A stretch of 64,000 nt of DNA from Sedimenticola hydrogenitrophicus (GCF_029017505.1 NZ_JAQGEI010000029.1:1-64000), one strand, 5' to 3'. Counted from the stretch's first letter, positions 28,705 through 38,060 are shown. The notes: generated from the letters alone by a model not told the origin. A program made the numbers and translations.

Positions 28705-29286
28705 TCAGCTGAACAGGGTCTGTTCCAGGGTGTGGCACAGGGCGTGGATGATCACGATATGCTGCTCCTGGATGGTGCCGGTCTCGGTCCCCTTGGCCAG
28801 GATGACATGGTCGGCCAGCGCGGCCGCCCGGCCGCCCTGGTGTCCCGACAGCAGGATGCTGGTCAGCCGCTGGGCACGACACTGTTCCAGCGCCCGCAGG
28901 ATGTTGGGCGAGTTGCCGGAGGTGGTGATGGCGAGGAACAGGTCGCCCGGTTGCATCTTGCCCTCCACCTGGCGGCTGAAGATATGGTCGTAGCCATAAT
29001 CGTTGCCGATGGCGGTCAGGATGGAGCTGTCCACGGTGAACGCCTCCGCCGCTAGTGCCGGGCGGTCCTTGCCGAAGCGGCAGACCAGTTCGGCGGCCAG
29101 GTGCTGGGCGTCGGCGGCCGAGCCGCCATTGCCGGCGATATAGAGGCGCCCGCCCTGCCGGTAACAGGCGATGATGGTCTGCATGGCCCGGTCGAAGGCC
29201 GCCAGCTGCTCCTGATCCTGCAGTAGCGCCTGCTTTGCCTCGATGGATTTTTCAAGAAACCGTTTCAATTGGTCCGCGTGGCTCAT
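28705..29286 (-). CDS. gmhA: phosphoheptose isomerase
   Basis: 193 residues from ATG at 29286, which has GAGGAAAAT directly upstream. SIS domain: 'GGRLYIAGNGGSAADAQHLA', 'ELVCRFGKDRPALAAEAFT', and 'LAITTSGNSPNILRALEQCR'. GmhA makes D-glycero-D-manno-heptose-7-phosphate from sedoheptulose-7-phosphate, the first step of ADP-heptose synthesis, and so feeds the two HldE proteins of this window. It is convergent with the O-antigen ligase gene. Confidence 0.93.
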   Translation of the reverse strand: MSHADQLKRFLEKSIEAKQALLQDQEQLAAFDRAMQTIIACYRQGGRLYIAGNGGSAADAQHLAAELVCRFGKDRPALAAEAFTVDSSILTAIGNDYGYDHIFSRQVEGKMQPGDLFLAITTSGNSPNILRALEQCRAQRLTSILLSGHQGGRAAALADHVILAKGTETGTIQEQHIVIIHALCHTLEQTLFS

Positions 29287-29358
29287 ATTTTCCTCGTTAC
29301 CCTGGTAAGCACCAATATTCAAAAACAAACCCAATGCCTGCAATCTGGAGAAACGACT

Positions 29359-29526
29359 CACCACAAAGACACAAAGGGCACCAAGAAAAAGTATCTCTTT
29401 GTGTGCCTTGTGACTTTGTGGTTAATTAGTGTCTATCCAAAAACTGCAGAAATCGTCATTCCGGCGAATGCCGGAATCCAGTAACTTGTTGGAACCCCTG
29501 GACCCCGGCCTCCGCCGGGGTGACGA
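29359..29526. repeat. two intergenic palindromic repeats (families D and E)
   Basis: Family D (about 29359-29425): CACCACAAAGACACAAAGGG at the left, CTTTGTGTGCCTTGTGACTT then TGTGGT at the right; another copy lies at 33264-33340. Family E (about 29454-29526): GTCATTCCGGCGAATGCCGG and CCCCGGCCTCCGCCGGGGTG, a widespread proteobacterial repeat. No gene lies between 29287 and 29653. Confidence 0.75.
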
Positions 29527-29653
29527 CATTTTAAATTACGTGCGTTTCTGGATGGATACTAATTATTTTCTGAGTAGCCCTGCAGGAAATAAAACTTTCC
29601 GTGGTTTCAGTGTCCTTCCGTGGCTAAAGCACCTTCCAGGACGCGACTGTCGG

Positions 29654-30451
29654 CTAGTCATGCCGCTGTTCGATTTGCTCAAGGACGCGTTCCAGTATCC
29701 GCACATTGTCCCGCAGATGGTCCGGGTTGATGGTGCCGACAATCATGCCACTGACGCCGGGCTGGGAGAAGACAAAGCGCATCGATTCCTCGACACCTTG
29801 CGCTCCCGGTATATGGCCGCTCTGCAGGCCCTTCTTGATCAGCACGCCTTTATTATTGGCGGCGGCCGCCTGCAGTACCGGCAACTCCTCGTTATAGGCG
29901 AGGTTACAGGTGGCCATCACGATGTCCATCTCTTCCACCACCCGCAGTCCGCCCGCGATGCTCTTGCTGGACATGCCGTGGGCGCGGACCAGCCCGCGCT
30001 GTTTCAGGGTGCGCAGGGCATCCAGGGCACCCTCCCGTTCCAGAATGGCGATGTCGTTGCCGTCGGAGTGAATCAGGACGGCATCCAGGTACTCGGTATT
30101 CAAAGTGCGCAGGCTCTGCTCCACCACCGCGACGGTGGTCCGGTAGCCGAAGTCGAAGCGGGACTGGCCCTGCTCGAAAAATTCGCCCACCTTGGAGACG
30201 ATGACCCAGTCACTTCTGGGGCCCGGCAGCAGCCTCCCCAGCCGCTCCTGGCTGCTGCCATAAGCGGGCGCGGTGTCGAGCAGGTTGATCCCCAGCGACC
30301 GCGCCTGGGCCAGCAGATTGCGCACGCTGCGATCATCCGGGATCTCGAAATGGCTGGGATATTTGACCTGCTGGTTACGGCCGAATTTGACCGTGCCCAG
30401 TCCCAGGGGGCTGATCCGGATGCCGGTGTTGCCCAGTTCCCGCCACTTCAT
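29654..30451 (-). CDS. aldo/keto reductase
   Basis: 265 residues with an AKR TIM barrel: 'MKWRELGNTGIRISPLGLGT' at the start, 'LGINLLDTAPAYGSSQERLG' with the catalytic Asp and Tyr, 'VIVSKVGEF' with the Lys, and 'DAVLIHSDGND' with the His. It should reduce a carbonyl with NADPH. Its ATG overlaps the stop of the upstream FAD oxidoreductase gene (ATGA), so it belongs to the hldE operon. The substrate is unknown; a sugar is plausible in this context. Confidence 0.87.
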   Translation of the reverse strand: MKWRELGNTGIRISPLGLGTVKFGRNQQVKYPSHFEIPDDRSVRNLLAQARSLGINLLDTAPAYGSSQERLGRLLPGPRSDWVIVSKVGEFFEQGQSRFDFGYRTTVAVVEQSLRTLNTEYLDAVLIHSDGNDIAILEREGALDALRTLKQRGLVRAHGMSSKSIAGGLRVVEEMDIVMATCNLAYNEELPVLQAAAANNKGVLIKKGLQSGHIPGAQGVEESMRFVFSQPGVSGMIVGTINPDHLRDNVRILERVLEQIEQRHD

Positions 30452-31635
30452 TCCGATAGCTCCTGCCAGGGTGGCGCGGCCAGCGGTGGCTTTGGCAGCC
30501 GCTGCAGGATCTCCGGTTGTGGGGCTGCCGGTTTTACGCCCTGCGATTGCAGCAGTTCAGTGATTTCGCTGGCGAGGCGCGGCGCGAAGGCGAGCTTGGT
30601 CGGCCAGGCGGTGATGATCTCCCGGTCACTGTGCAGGCAGCAGCTGTCGGGCCGAACGCCACTGGTGATCCGGGGTTCCGCCCGTTCGATCATGAGGGAG
30701 CGCCAGCGGACACCGCTGAAATCGATCCAGGGCATGGTGGCCTGCAGTTCCTGTTGGGCTACCTCAATCTGCCGTTCGGTACCCAGGTCGATCCCGTTTT
30801 CCGCCAGCTGTCCACCGATATACCAGACCTGTTCCCCATCCGGGAGCGGGTAGCTGGTGATGGTGAGTCGCGGATTGGCCTGGGCGCCGAGGCAGTGGGC
30901 GAACAGCGGCGGCAGTTGGCCCTGCAGGATCAGCATATGTAGGGGTCTGAGCTGCATGGCCGGGCGCTCGCGACCGAGTTGTTGCAACAAGGCGGCATTG
31001 CCCTTGCCGGCGGTCAGGATGATCCGCTGACTCTCCAGGGTGACCCGCTCTCCTCCGCTGTCAACGGTAAGGGTGCCGGGGCTGGCCGGGTTCAGCGTGA
31101 GCCCCCCGGGTGGCACCAGCAGGATCCGCTCCCTGATCTGCTCGGCCAATACCCGGGTCAGGGAGGGTATGTCCAGCACCGGTTCATCCAGTTGATAGAG
31201 CCGGCCATGGAATCCCGGGGCATCGAAGGGGGCGGGGCGCGAGGGTCCGTCGATCGGCCGCATGCGGCTGCGCATCGCCTTGCCGGCGAAGAAACCGGCC
31301 AGTTGCGAGATGAGGTTGTCCGTCGACCAGAGGTGCTGGTGTTGCGCCAGGACGCGTACCTGGCGCAGATCCAGCGGGCCGTCGCCCGCCAGGCAGGCGC
31401 GCCAGATGCCGGGCATTTCGGCGATCGCCCGGGCCGATTCGTTCAGGTTGCCGCGCAGGGCATACTTGGTGCCGCCGTGAATGATGCCCTGGGAGGCGAC
31501 CGTCTGGATGCCGCCAATGGCCCGGGATTCGATCAGGGCCACCGAATAGCCCTGCCGGGTCAGCGTGGCGGCGCTCCACAGGCCGGCGATACCGCCACCC
31601 AGCAGGGTGATATCAACCCGCACCGTGTCGCTCAC
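30448..31635 (-). CDS. FAD-dependent oxidoreductase (DAO family)
   Basis: 395 residues. N-terminal Rossmann 'ITLLGGGIAGLWSAATLTRQ' with the GxGxxG-type FAD loop (here GGGIAG), then 'GGIQTVASQGIIHGGTKYAL', which resembles D-amino acid or glycerol-3-phosphate oxidases. The C-terminal third ends in a Pro-rich tail. It overlaps both neighbours by 4 nt, between hldE and the aldo/keto reductase. The substrate is unknown. The pairing of two redox enzymes with hldE hints at an unusual heptose or another envelope metabolite. Confidence 0.82.
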   Translation of the reverse strand: MSDTVRVDITLLGGGIAGLWSAATLTRQGYSVALIESRAIGGIQTVASQGIIHGGTKYALRGNLNESARAIAEMPGIWRACLAGDGPLDLRQVRVLAQHQHLWSTDNLISQLAGFFAGKAMRSRMRPIDGPSRPAPFDAPGFHGRLYQLDEPVLDIPSLTRVLAEQIRERILLVPPGGLTLNPASPGTLTVDSGGERVTLESQRIILTAGKGNAALLQQLGRERPAMQLRPLHMLILQGQLPPLFAHCLGAQANPRLTITSYPLPDGEQVWYIGGQLAENGIDLGTERQIEVAQQELQATMPWIDFSGVRWRSLMIERAEPRITSGVRPDSCCLHSDREIITAWPTKLAFAPRLASEITELLQSQGVKPAAPQPEILQRLPKPPLAAPPWQELSE

Positions 31636-33077
31636 GGTGTCTTGCCGTGAAGCTCGCTGTCGCGGATGGTCTTGATCATCCCGGTGGTGGAGCAGTCGTC
31701 GACAAACTGCATGATCCGCACCTCGCCGCCACTCTCACGGACACAACGTGCGCCGGGGATCTTGTCGGGATCGTTGTCCCCACCCTTGACCAGAAAGTCC
31801 GGCTTGAGCCGGCAGATCAGTCGCTCCGGGGTCTCCTCCGAGAACGGCACCACCCAGTCGACACAACCGAGGGCGGCCAGCACGGTCATGCGTCGCCACA
31901 GGGTGTTGACCGGCCGGTCGGCGCCCTTGAGGGCGCGCACCGTCTCGTCCACATTGACCGCCACGATCAGCCGGTCACCGAGGCGGCTGGCCTGCTCCAG
32001 GTAGGTGACGTGTCCGGCATGCAGGATATCGAAACAGCCGTTGGTCATGACAATGGATTCGCCGCGCGCCCGGGCCAGGGCCATCGCCTCCAGCAGTTCC
32101 TCTTCCGTGACCGCGCCGGTATGGGCCACCTGCCGTTCCTGCAAGGCATATTTCAGCTCGTCCAGGCTGACCGTGGAGGTGCCCAGTTTGCCCACCACGA
32201 TACCGGCCGCGATATTGGCCAGTTGGGTGGCGGCATCCAGCGGCATGCCGCTGGCCAGGGCCGTCGCCAGGATGGAGATGACGGTGTCCCCGGCGCCGGT
32301 GACGTCGTAGACCTCCTGGGCGTGGGTCGGGTGGTGCCGGGCCGGCCGGTCCCGCTGCAACAGGGTCATGCCCAACTCGCCGCGAGTGATCAGCAGGGCG
32401 TCGAAATCGTACTGCGCCATCAGCGCCACTCCCTTGGCCGCCAGGTCGTCGTCGTCGGCCACGCTGCCGGCGACCGCCTCGAACTCGGACAGATTGGGGG
32501 TGACCAGGGTGGCGCCCCGGTAGCGCTCAAAGTCGGTCCCCTTGGGGTCGACGATGACCGGCTTTCCGGCCGACCTGGCCAGGCGGATCAGTTCGCCGAC
32601 CTCCTGAAGCGTGCCTTTGCCATAATCCGACAGGATCACCAGATCGGTCTCGCCGAGCTGTTCGTGGTAGGCGGCCGTCAGATCCCGGGTGGCCAGGTTA
32701 TTGAAACCATCTTCGAAGTCCAGCCGGATCAGCTGTTGCTGACGGCTGATGATGCGCAGCTTGGTGATGGTCGGGCGCAGCTCGTGGCGCTGAAACCGGC
32801 AGCTGACCCCTTTGTCGGCGAGCAGCCGCTCAAGCTCTTCCGCCTCCGGGTCCTTGCCGGTGATTCCGAGCAGGGTGGCCCGGGCCCCGACCGAGGCGAT
32901 ATTCAGGGCCACGTTGCCGGCCCCGCCGGGGCGGGATTCATCCCCCTCGATCCGCACCACCGGTACCGGCGCCTCGGGTGAAATGCGGTGGGTGCCGCCG
33001 TGCCAGTAGCGGTCCAACATGACATCGCCGGCGACGAGTATGTGTACGGGTGTGAAGTCCGGAAGATCAAGCGACAT
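31632..33077 (-). CDS. hldE: bifunctional heptose-7-phosphate kinase / ADP-heptose synthase HldE
   Basis: 481 residues from ATG at 33077 (MSLDLPDFTPVHILVAGDVM), the start that matches E. coli HldE. The kinase domain has 'DRYWHGGTHRISPEAPVPVV', 'GGAGNVALNIASVGA' and 'DVTGAGDTVISILA'. The nucleotidyltransferase domain has 'VMTNGCFDILHAGHVTYLEQ' and 'FLVKGGDNDPDKIPG'. It makes ADP-heptose for the lipopolysaccharide core. It leads a coupled operon with the FAD oxidoreductase and the aldo/keto reductase and lies near lpxL and msbA, as in Pseudomonas. A second, divergent HldE is at 13082-14512. Confidence 0.95.
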   Translation of the reverse strand: MSLDLPDFTPVHILVAGDVMLDRYWHGGTHRISPEAPVPVVRIEGDESRPGGAGNVALNIASVGARATLLGITGKDPEAEELERLLADKGVSCRFQRHELRPTITKLRIISRQQQLIRLDFEDGFNNLATRDLTAAYHEQLGETDLVILSDYGKGTLQEVGELIRLARSAGKPVIVDPKGTDFERYRGATLVTPNLSEFEAVAGSVADDDDLAAKGVALMAQYDFDALLITRGELGMTLLQRDRPARHHPTHAQEVYDVTGAGDTVISILATALASGMPLDAATQLANIAAGIVVGKLGTSTVSLDELKYALQERQVAHTGAVTEEELLEAMALARARGESIVMTNGCFDILHAGHVTYLEQASRLGDRLIVAVNVDETVRALKGADRPVNTLWRRMTVLAALGCVDWVVPFSEETPERLICRLKPDFLVKGGDNDPDKIPGARCVRESGGEVRIMQFVDDCSTTGMIKTIRDSELHGKTP

Positions 33078-33162
33078 GGCTATTGGGGATGCAGTGAAAA
33101 CAGGGCTGTGAATATACCACAAGCCGCCATTGCCCCCTAAATTCGGTAGTCGACGGCTGTCA

Positions 33163-33412
33163 GCGAGTCACGGAAAACACGGAATCCACGGTAAGTTTTT
33201 ATTGTCTGCGTCTTCCGTGACCAATGATGCATACCCTGTGCGCGCCCGATGCGGAAAACTTTTTCACCACTAAGTTACAAAGCACACGAAGGAATGCCTT
33301 TCTCTTGAAGGCTTTGTGAGCTTGGTGCCTTTGTGGTGAGGCTGTTCAGCCACGGGCACACACGGAATCGACCGAATATTTTTTTAGTGTCTTCGGTGCT
33401 CTTCCGTGGCCA
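33163..33412. repeat. cluster of palindromic repeats (family D and relatives)
   Basis: 33163-33225 carries CACGGAAAACACGGAATCCA with GTCTTCCGTGACC. 33264-33340 is a family D copy (TCACCACTAAGTTACAAAGC ... TTTGTGGTGA). 33351-33412 carries GCCACGGGCACACACGGAAT with GCTCTTCCGTGGCC. The 339-bp gap between hldE and the acyltransferase holds only these. Confidence 0.75.
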
Positions 33413-33416
33413 ACAA

Positions 33417-34346
33417 TCAATACAACCCAGGTTCTCCTTCGGGGCGCGTTTTAAAACGCCGGTGAATCCAGAAATACTGTTCCGGCGCTTCCAGAATCGC
33501 CTGCTCCAACAGGGCATTGATACGCAGGGTATCCTGTTCATCATCGCCGGTGGCGAAACCCTCCAGGGGCGGGTGTACCCTGATGAGGTAGGTGCCGTCC
33601 GCCCGGCGTTTCGGAAAACAGGGTAGTACCACCGACTTACCCATGGCGGCGAAACGCGATGTGGTGGTAATGGTTGCCGCCGGGATGCCAAAAAAAGGGA
33701 TGAACAGGGCGTGATCCAGCCCGTAGTTCTGGTCATAGGCGTAGTAAATCGCCTCTCCCCGGCGCAGGCAGCGGGTCATGGTACGGATATCATCCCGGGG
33801 AATTATGGAGCCCATGCGGCGGCCGCGGCCACGCAGCAGCAGCAGGTCCATGAGCGGGTTTTTCATTGGACGGTACATGGCCCCCGTCCGGTTGAACAGG
33901 CAGAGCATTTGTCCCGCCAGCTCTGTCGTGCTGAAATGACCGGTGACCACAAGCACACCGGATCCATCCGCTTTGGCATGTTGGATGTGCTCGAGGCCCT
34001 CAATCTCCACCCGGCTCTTCAGCGCCTCGTCGCTTCCCCACCAGGAGAATGCGGTCTCAAAAATGCCCATGCCGATCGCCTCGAAATGTTTCCGAAGCAG
34101 CTGTTTCTGCTGTTCCGGCGACAGCTCGGGAAAGCAGAGTCTGATATTGGTGCGGGCGATATGAACGCGTCGTGACAGCAGCCGTTGCGCCAGTCGGCCC
34201 AGTTGCCGGCCGATACCCAGTTGGACACTGAACGGCAGCAGACTGAGCAGCCGCAGAATGCCCATCCCTGCCCAGGTGGGCCAGAAACGGGGATGGATAA
34301 ACCGTTGCCATGGGAATCGGCCTTGGGATGGTGGTTTTGTCGTCAT
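33417..34346 (-). CDS. lipid A biosynthesis acyltransferase (LpxL/HtrB type)
   Basis: 309 residues. One N-terminal hydrophobic segment ('GMGILRLLSLLPFSVQLGIG') anchors it to the inner membrane. The catalytic HX4E motif is in 'VVTGHFSTTELAGQML', followed by 'GAMYRPMKNPLMDLLLLRGR' typical of LpxL/LpxM. It transfers a secondary acyl chain from acyl-ACP to Kdo2-lipid A. It is 8 bp downstream of msbA and surely in the same operon. Confidence 0.88.
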   Translation of the reverse strand: MTTKPPSQGRFPWQRFIHPRFWPTWAGMGILRLLSLLPFSVQLGIGRQLGRLAQRLLSRRVHIARTNIRLCFPELSPEQQKQLLRKHFEAIGMGIFETAFSWWGSDEALKSRVEIEGLEHIQHAKADGSGVLVVTGHFSTTELAGQMLCLFNRTGAMYRPMKNPLMDLLLLRGRGRRMGSIIPRDDIRTMTRCLRRGEAIYYAYDQNYGLDHALFIPFFGIPAATITTTSRFAAMGKSVVLPCFPKRRADGTYLIRVHPPLEGFATGDDEQDTLRINALLEQAILEAPEQYFWIHRRFKTRPEGEPGLY

Positions 34347-34354
34347 GAGTCGCT

Positions 34355-36112
34355 TTATCCAGCAGAGAACTGCAGCTGGTGGAGCTTTTTATACAACCCC
34401 TGCTGTGCCAGGAGTTCACCATGGGAGCCGGTCTCGACCACCCGGCCATCCTTCAGTACCACGATGCGGTCGGCATTCTCGATAGTGGAGAGCCGGTGGG
34501 CGATGGTCAGGGTGGTGCGGCCGGACCTGAGCCGTTCCATCGCCTCCTGGATCAGCTGCTCGGACTCGGTATCCAGGGCGGAAGTGGCCTCGTCCAGGAT
34601 CAGGATGGGGGCGTCCTTGAGCAGGGCGCGGGCGATGGCCAGGCGCTGGCGCTGTCCGCCGGAGAGCCGGACGCCGTTGTCCCCGATGGTGGTGCCAAAC
34701 CCTTCCGGCATCCCCTCGATGAACGCCAGGGCGTTGGCGGCCCGGGCGGCCTCCCGGACCTGCTCGTCCGTGGCGCTGCTGTTGATTCCATAGGCGATAT
34801 TGGCACGGACACTGTCGTTGAACAGAAATACGTCCTGGGAGACCAGGGAGACGTTGGCCCGCAGCACCGACAGGGGCAGGTTGCTGATATCGGTTCCGTC
34901 GATCAGGATCTGCCCCCGGCTGGGACGGTAAAACAGCGGGATCAGGCTGGCCAGTGTGGTCTTGCCGCTGCCGGAGGGACCGACCAGGGCGATGTTTTCG
35001 CCGGGGGCTACGGTCAGCTGGATATTACTTAGGGTAGGGGTGGTCTCGGTCCCATCGCCCGGTCCCCCATCATGCGCATAACGAAACTCCAGATTGCGCC
35101 ACTCCAGCAGGCCTTTGGGTGACGGCAGCTCGGCCGTGCCCTGGTCCTGCTCCGCGGGCTCATCGAGCAGCTCAAACACGCTCTCCGCGGCGGCCAGGCC
35201 GCGCTGCAGCTCATTGTTGATGCTGGTGAGCTTCTTCAGGGGCGACAGGATCATCGCCATGGCGCCGAAGAAGGCGACAAACTCGCCCACGGTGAAACTG
35301 CCGGCCGCCGACTGCTGTGCCGACAGATAGGCCATCAGCGCCAGACCGCAGACCGCCACCAGCTGGTTCACCTGGACGCTGCCGTTATGGGCCAGCACCG
35401 CTTTCATCTTGAACTGACGCACCTTGTTGGCCGAGTCGAAGAAGCGGCGTGCCTCGTGCGCCTGGCCGCCGAACAGTTTGATCACCTTGTTGCCGGTGAT
35501 CACCTCCTCCAGTACGTGAGTCATCTCTCCCATACGCTTTTGCAGGGCGCGGTTGATGGTACGTAAGCGCTTGCTAACCACGCGGACGAAAAAGGCCACG
35601 GCCGGGATCAGGGCGAAGGCGATCAGGGTCAGCTTCCAGTTGAGGTAGAGCATCAGGCCCAACAGGCCGAGGATGGAAAGGGTATCCCGGATCAATGTGA
35701 CGATCACATAGGAGGCGGAGCTGGTGAGCTGCTCCACGTTGTAGGTCACCTTGGACAGCACCACCCCGGCTGAATTGTTGTCGTAGAAGCGGGTCGGCAG
35801 GACCAGCAGTTTCTGCAGCATCAGCTCGCGCAGATTGAACACCACCCGGGTTGCCACCGACTCCATGGCCACCGAACTGACGATGGTCGCCAACCCCTGA
35901 ATCAGGGCCAGCCCGATCAGCAACAGCGGGACCAGGATGATCATCCGCGGGTCCTTCTCGACGAAGCTGCCATCCAGCAGCGGCTTCATCAGGTAGGGCA
36001 TGGCGGGCTGAGTGGCCGCCAGGACGATGGTTCCCAGTATCGAGACCAGGAATATCCGCCAGTGCGGGCGGACATAGCGCAGGAGTCTTTTGTACTGGGC
36101 GAGGGAAGTCAT
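34355..36112 (-). CDS. msbA: lipid A export ABC transporter MsbA
   Basis: 585 residues, a full half-transporter. Six transmembrane helices occupy residues 1-320, and the nucleotide-binding domain follows with Walker A 'GPSGSGKTTLASLIP', signature 'LSGGQRQRLAIA', Walker B 'ILILDEATSALD' and the H-loop 'IAHRLST'. MsbA flips lipid A-core across the inner membrane. The gene is the first of an operon with the acyltransferase. Confidence 0.95.
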   Translation of the reverse strand: MTSLAQYKRLLRYVRPHWRIFLVSILGTIVLAATQPAMPYLMKPLLDGSFVEKDPRMIILVPLLLIGLALIQGLATIVSSVAMESVATRVVFNLRELMLQKLLVLPTRFYDNNSAGVVLSKVTYNVEQLTSSASYVIVTLIRDTLSILGLLGLMLYLNWKLTLIAFALIPAVAFFVRVVSKRLRTINRALQKRMGEMTHVLEEVITGNKVIKLFGGQAHEARRFFDSANKVRQFKMKAVLAHNGSVQVNQLVAVCGLALMAYLSAQQSAAGSFTVGEFVAFFGAMAMILSPLKKLTSINNELQRGLAAAESVFELLDEPAEQDQGTAELPSPKGLLEWRNLEFRYAHDGGPGDGTETTPTLSNIQLTVAPGENIALVGPSGSGKTTLASLIPLFYRPSRGQILIDGTDISNLPLSVLRANVSLVSQDVFLFNDSVRANIAYGINSSATDEQVREAARAANALAFIEGMPEGFGTTIGDNGVRLSGGQRQRLAIARALLKDAPILILDEATSALDTESEQLIQEAMERLRSGRTTLTIAHRLSTIENADRIVVLKDGRVVETGSHGELLAQQGLYKKLHQLQFSAG

Positions 36113-36453
36113 GGGAAAGGGGTGTTTACCTGGGTGGATTTTTTAAGTAATTGTTTAAAAAGGGGGTATTGGAAAAACAGTTGCGCGCATGATAACCGAA
36201 AAGCCATATGGCATGTACCGGTTTTTCGGAAAGTGCCGTATATCGTTTCACGCCATCTGGGGTATCCTCGGTCGATCTTCCAAAGAATTACTCGCAAAAC
36301 TTCCATTAGCGTACCATCCGCAGGTAGGATATCGCAGAGGATCAATCATTTCTGTCATGTTGCCATGATGGGAGTGTTCGCCGGATCCTGGTTGTTCAGC
36401 TTATCCACGACTGACCTACCGGTTTAACGAACCATGAGGCCTTCTGCGACCCA
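36113..36453. other. intergenic stretch without a gene
   Basis: No coding sequence recognised. It must hold the msbA promoter (minus) and the promoter of the HEPN/MNT pair (plus). A dyad CCGAAAA ... TTTTTCGG lies near 36199-36231. Nothing else seen. Confidence 0.4.
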
Positions 36454-36753
36454 ATGCGCCTGTCCAGTCAAACACGAAAAACAATTCGAGATACCGTGAA
36501 CGAAATATTCGGCGCGGATGCGACCGTCATGTTATTTGGCTCCAGAGTCGATGACACGGCGCGTGGCGGGGACCTGGACTTACTGGTGCAGTCGGACAAG
36601 CCAGTTCAGCAACGTGAACGAAAAGCATTGCAACTCGTCGCCAGGTTGCAACTCCGTTTGGGCGATCAACCGATTGACGTCGTGGTGCTCGATCCCGAAA
36701 CGACCTATCAACCAATACATAAAGAGGCGCTCCGCACGGGTGTGAGGTTATGA
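36454..36753 (+). CDS. MNT-domain nucleotidyltransferase (MntA-like antitoxin)
   Basis: 99 residues. It has the minimal nucleotidyltransferase motif GSX10DxD in 'LFGSRVDDTARGGDLDLLVQ' and a later 'IDVVVLDPET'. In HEPN/MNT modules MntA-type proteins polyadenylylate the HEPN toxin and silence it. Overlaps the HEPN gene by 4 nt (ATGA at 36750), which fits a toxin-antitoxin pair. Confidence 0.82.
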   Translation: MRLSSQTRKTIRDTVNEIFGADATVMLFGSRVDDTARGGDLDLLVQSDKPVQQRERKALQLVARLQLRLGDQPIDVVVLDPETTYQPIHKEALRTGVRL

Positions 36754-37268
36754 CCATAAGCAGCATCCTGCCGGTTGACCGCTTTCTCCTGACCCTGGAT
36801 ATCGTCTCGCGCGAAGGCGGTCACCTGGCCTACAGCTGGAATCGACTTTATCAACGCCAGGTCATCGACGTGACGTGGGTAAATAGTCTGGAAACCCATC
36901 CGGAACTGGCCGAGCGCGTGGAAGCCTTCATATCGCGTTTTGGCCGCATGCAGGACACCATTGCGGACAAACTCTTGCCACGTTGGCTGATGGCCCTGGC
37001 GGAAACTCCCGGAAGCCAGATCGAAACCCTCAACCGCGCCGAGAGGCTCGGTATAATCGAAAACGTTGAGCATTGGCTCGAAGCGAGAAAGCTGCGTAAT
37101 AAATTGGTCCACGAATACATGGAGAGTGCGGAGACCTTCGCCGAAGACCTCATGCTGGGAAAGGAGTATGCCTTGATGCTATTGGACAGCTTCAACCGTC
37201 TGCGTGAGTTCGCGGCTGTCAGGATGGGTATCGAAGAGGCACAATTACCGAAACCACTCCGGTTATAG
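36750..37268 (+). CDS. HEPN-domain ribonuclease toxin (HepT-like)
   Basis: 172 residues, all helical. The HEPN catalytic motif RX4-6H is in 'RKLRNKLVHEYMES' (R-N-K-L-V-H). HEPN proteins of this type are RNases (tRNA or mRNA). It is coupled to the MNT gene upstream. The pair sits between msbA and rfaH, near the edge of the variable glycan region, a common place for such modules. Confidence 0.82.
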   Translation: MTISSILPVDRFLLTLDIVSREGGHLAYSWNRLYQRQVIDVTWVNSLETHPELAERVEAFISRFGRMQDTIADKLLPRWLMALAETPGSQIETLNRAERLGIIENVEHWLEARKLRNKLVHEYMESAETFAEDLMLGKEYALMLLDSFNRLREFAAVRMGIEEAQLPKPLRL

Positions 37269-37290
37269 AGGCCCGGACGCAAAGGTTTTC

Positions 37291-37325
37291 GTAGGAGCGC
37301 CTGTGGCGCGAAGGCCGGGTGGCTA
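37291..37325. repeat. family C repeat (copy 2)
   Basis: GTAGGAGCGCCTGTGGCGCG followed by AAGGCCGGGTGGC, matching the first half of the unit at 7411. Confidence 0.75.
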
Positions 37326-37351
37326 CACCCGTGAACGCATCCGCCGCCAGA

Positions 37352-37846
37352 CTACAACACGGCGATACTATCCGTCGGTACCTCGATGCGATTCATTTTC
37401 CCAATCAGGTTGAGCAGGATAATCGCCCGGTTCTCGGCACGCTGTTCGCTGAAAATGGCCTCATAATCCGCAAATGGACCGCTCACCAGCCGAACCCGAT
37501 CGCCTTTACAAAAGTTTTTGAGCGGAAGCCGGTGCAGACCGTCGGCATCTGCTCTTTTTCTAATGGCATCAATCAGTTGGTCGGATATTTTGGCCGGATT
37601 CATACCCACCCGCACCAGCGAACTGACGCCCCGGGTCGAGCGGATCGGTGTCCAGTCATCCAGGCCGGCGGTCAGGCGGATAAACAGGTAGCGGGGGAAG
37701 AGCGGGGTGATGGTGTTCTGGGGATGACTCGGCTGCCCGATCAGGGGAAGATAAGTCATATATCCCTGTCTTTCCAGCTGTTCGCATGCGGTCCTTTCCT
37801 GGCGTGGTTTGGTGTGTATCAGGTGCCAGGCTGCTTGATTGTCCAT
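37352..37846 (-). CDS. rfaH: RfaH-type transcription antiterminator
   Basis: 164 residues. NusG-like N-terminal domain 'AAWHLIHTKPRQERTACEQL', then 'YMTYLPLIGQ', 'PLFPRYLFIRL' and 'STRGVSSLVRVG'; the C-terminal KOW part has 'KGDRVRLVSGPFADYEAIFS'. These are RfaH signatures rather than NusG, because the short acidic insertion of NusG is absent. RfaH binds RNA polymerase paused at an ops element, excludes NusG and Rho, and lets long glycan operons be completed. It is divergent from the glycan operon, and an exact ops element lies at 38436-38447. Confidence 0.88.
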   Translation of the reverse strand: MDNQAAWHLIHTKPRQERTACEQLERQGYMTYLPLIGQPSHPQNTITPLFPRYLFIRLTAGLDDWTPIRSTRGVSSLVRVGMNPAKISDQLIDAIRKRADADGLHRLPLKNFCKGDRVRLVSGPFADYEAIFSEQRAENRAIILLNLIGKMNRIEVPTDSIAVL

Positions 37847-38060
37847 CTGGATTCCCTTTCTGAAACAGTGGTTTCATTACCAGCCGCGTATGTTGATCGG
37901 AAAATCCGTAATGTTCAACCCCATTGGAGCAGGCAGAGTTGGTTTTGTGTGCTTTTTTGTCTGAAATGAGATTTGAATACAATAATCTCTTGTAAGGTTC
38001 TCCAGAATTAGTGTGGGAGCGATGGTCTCCCCATCTCGGGGGGTGATTGGGCAATTAAAG

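Noticed and set aside
29429..30853. 474-residue plus-strand open frame
   Set aside because: Antisense to the aldo/keto reductase and FAD oxidoreductase genes, which have clear motifs.
31647..32981. 444-residue plus-strand open frame
   Set aside because: Antisense shadow of hldE.
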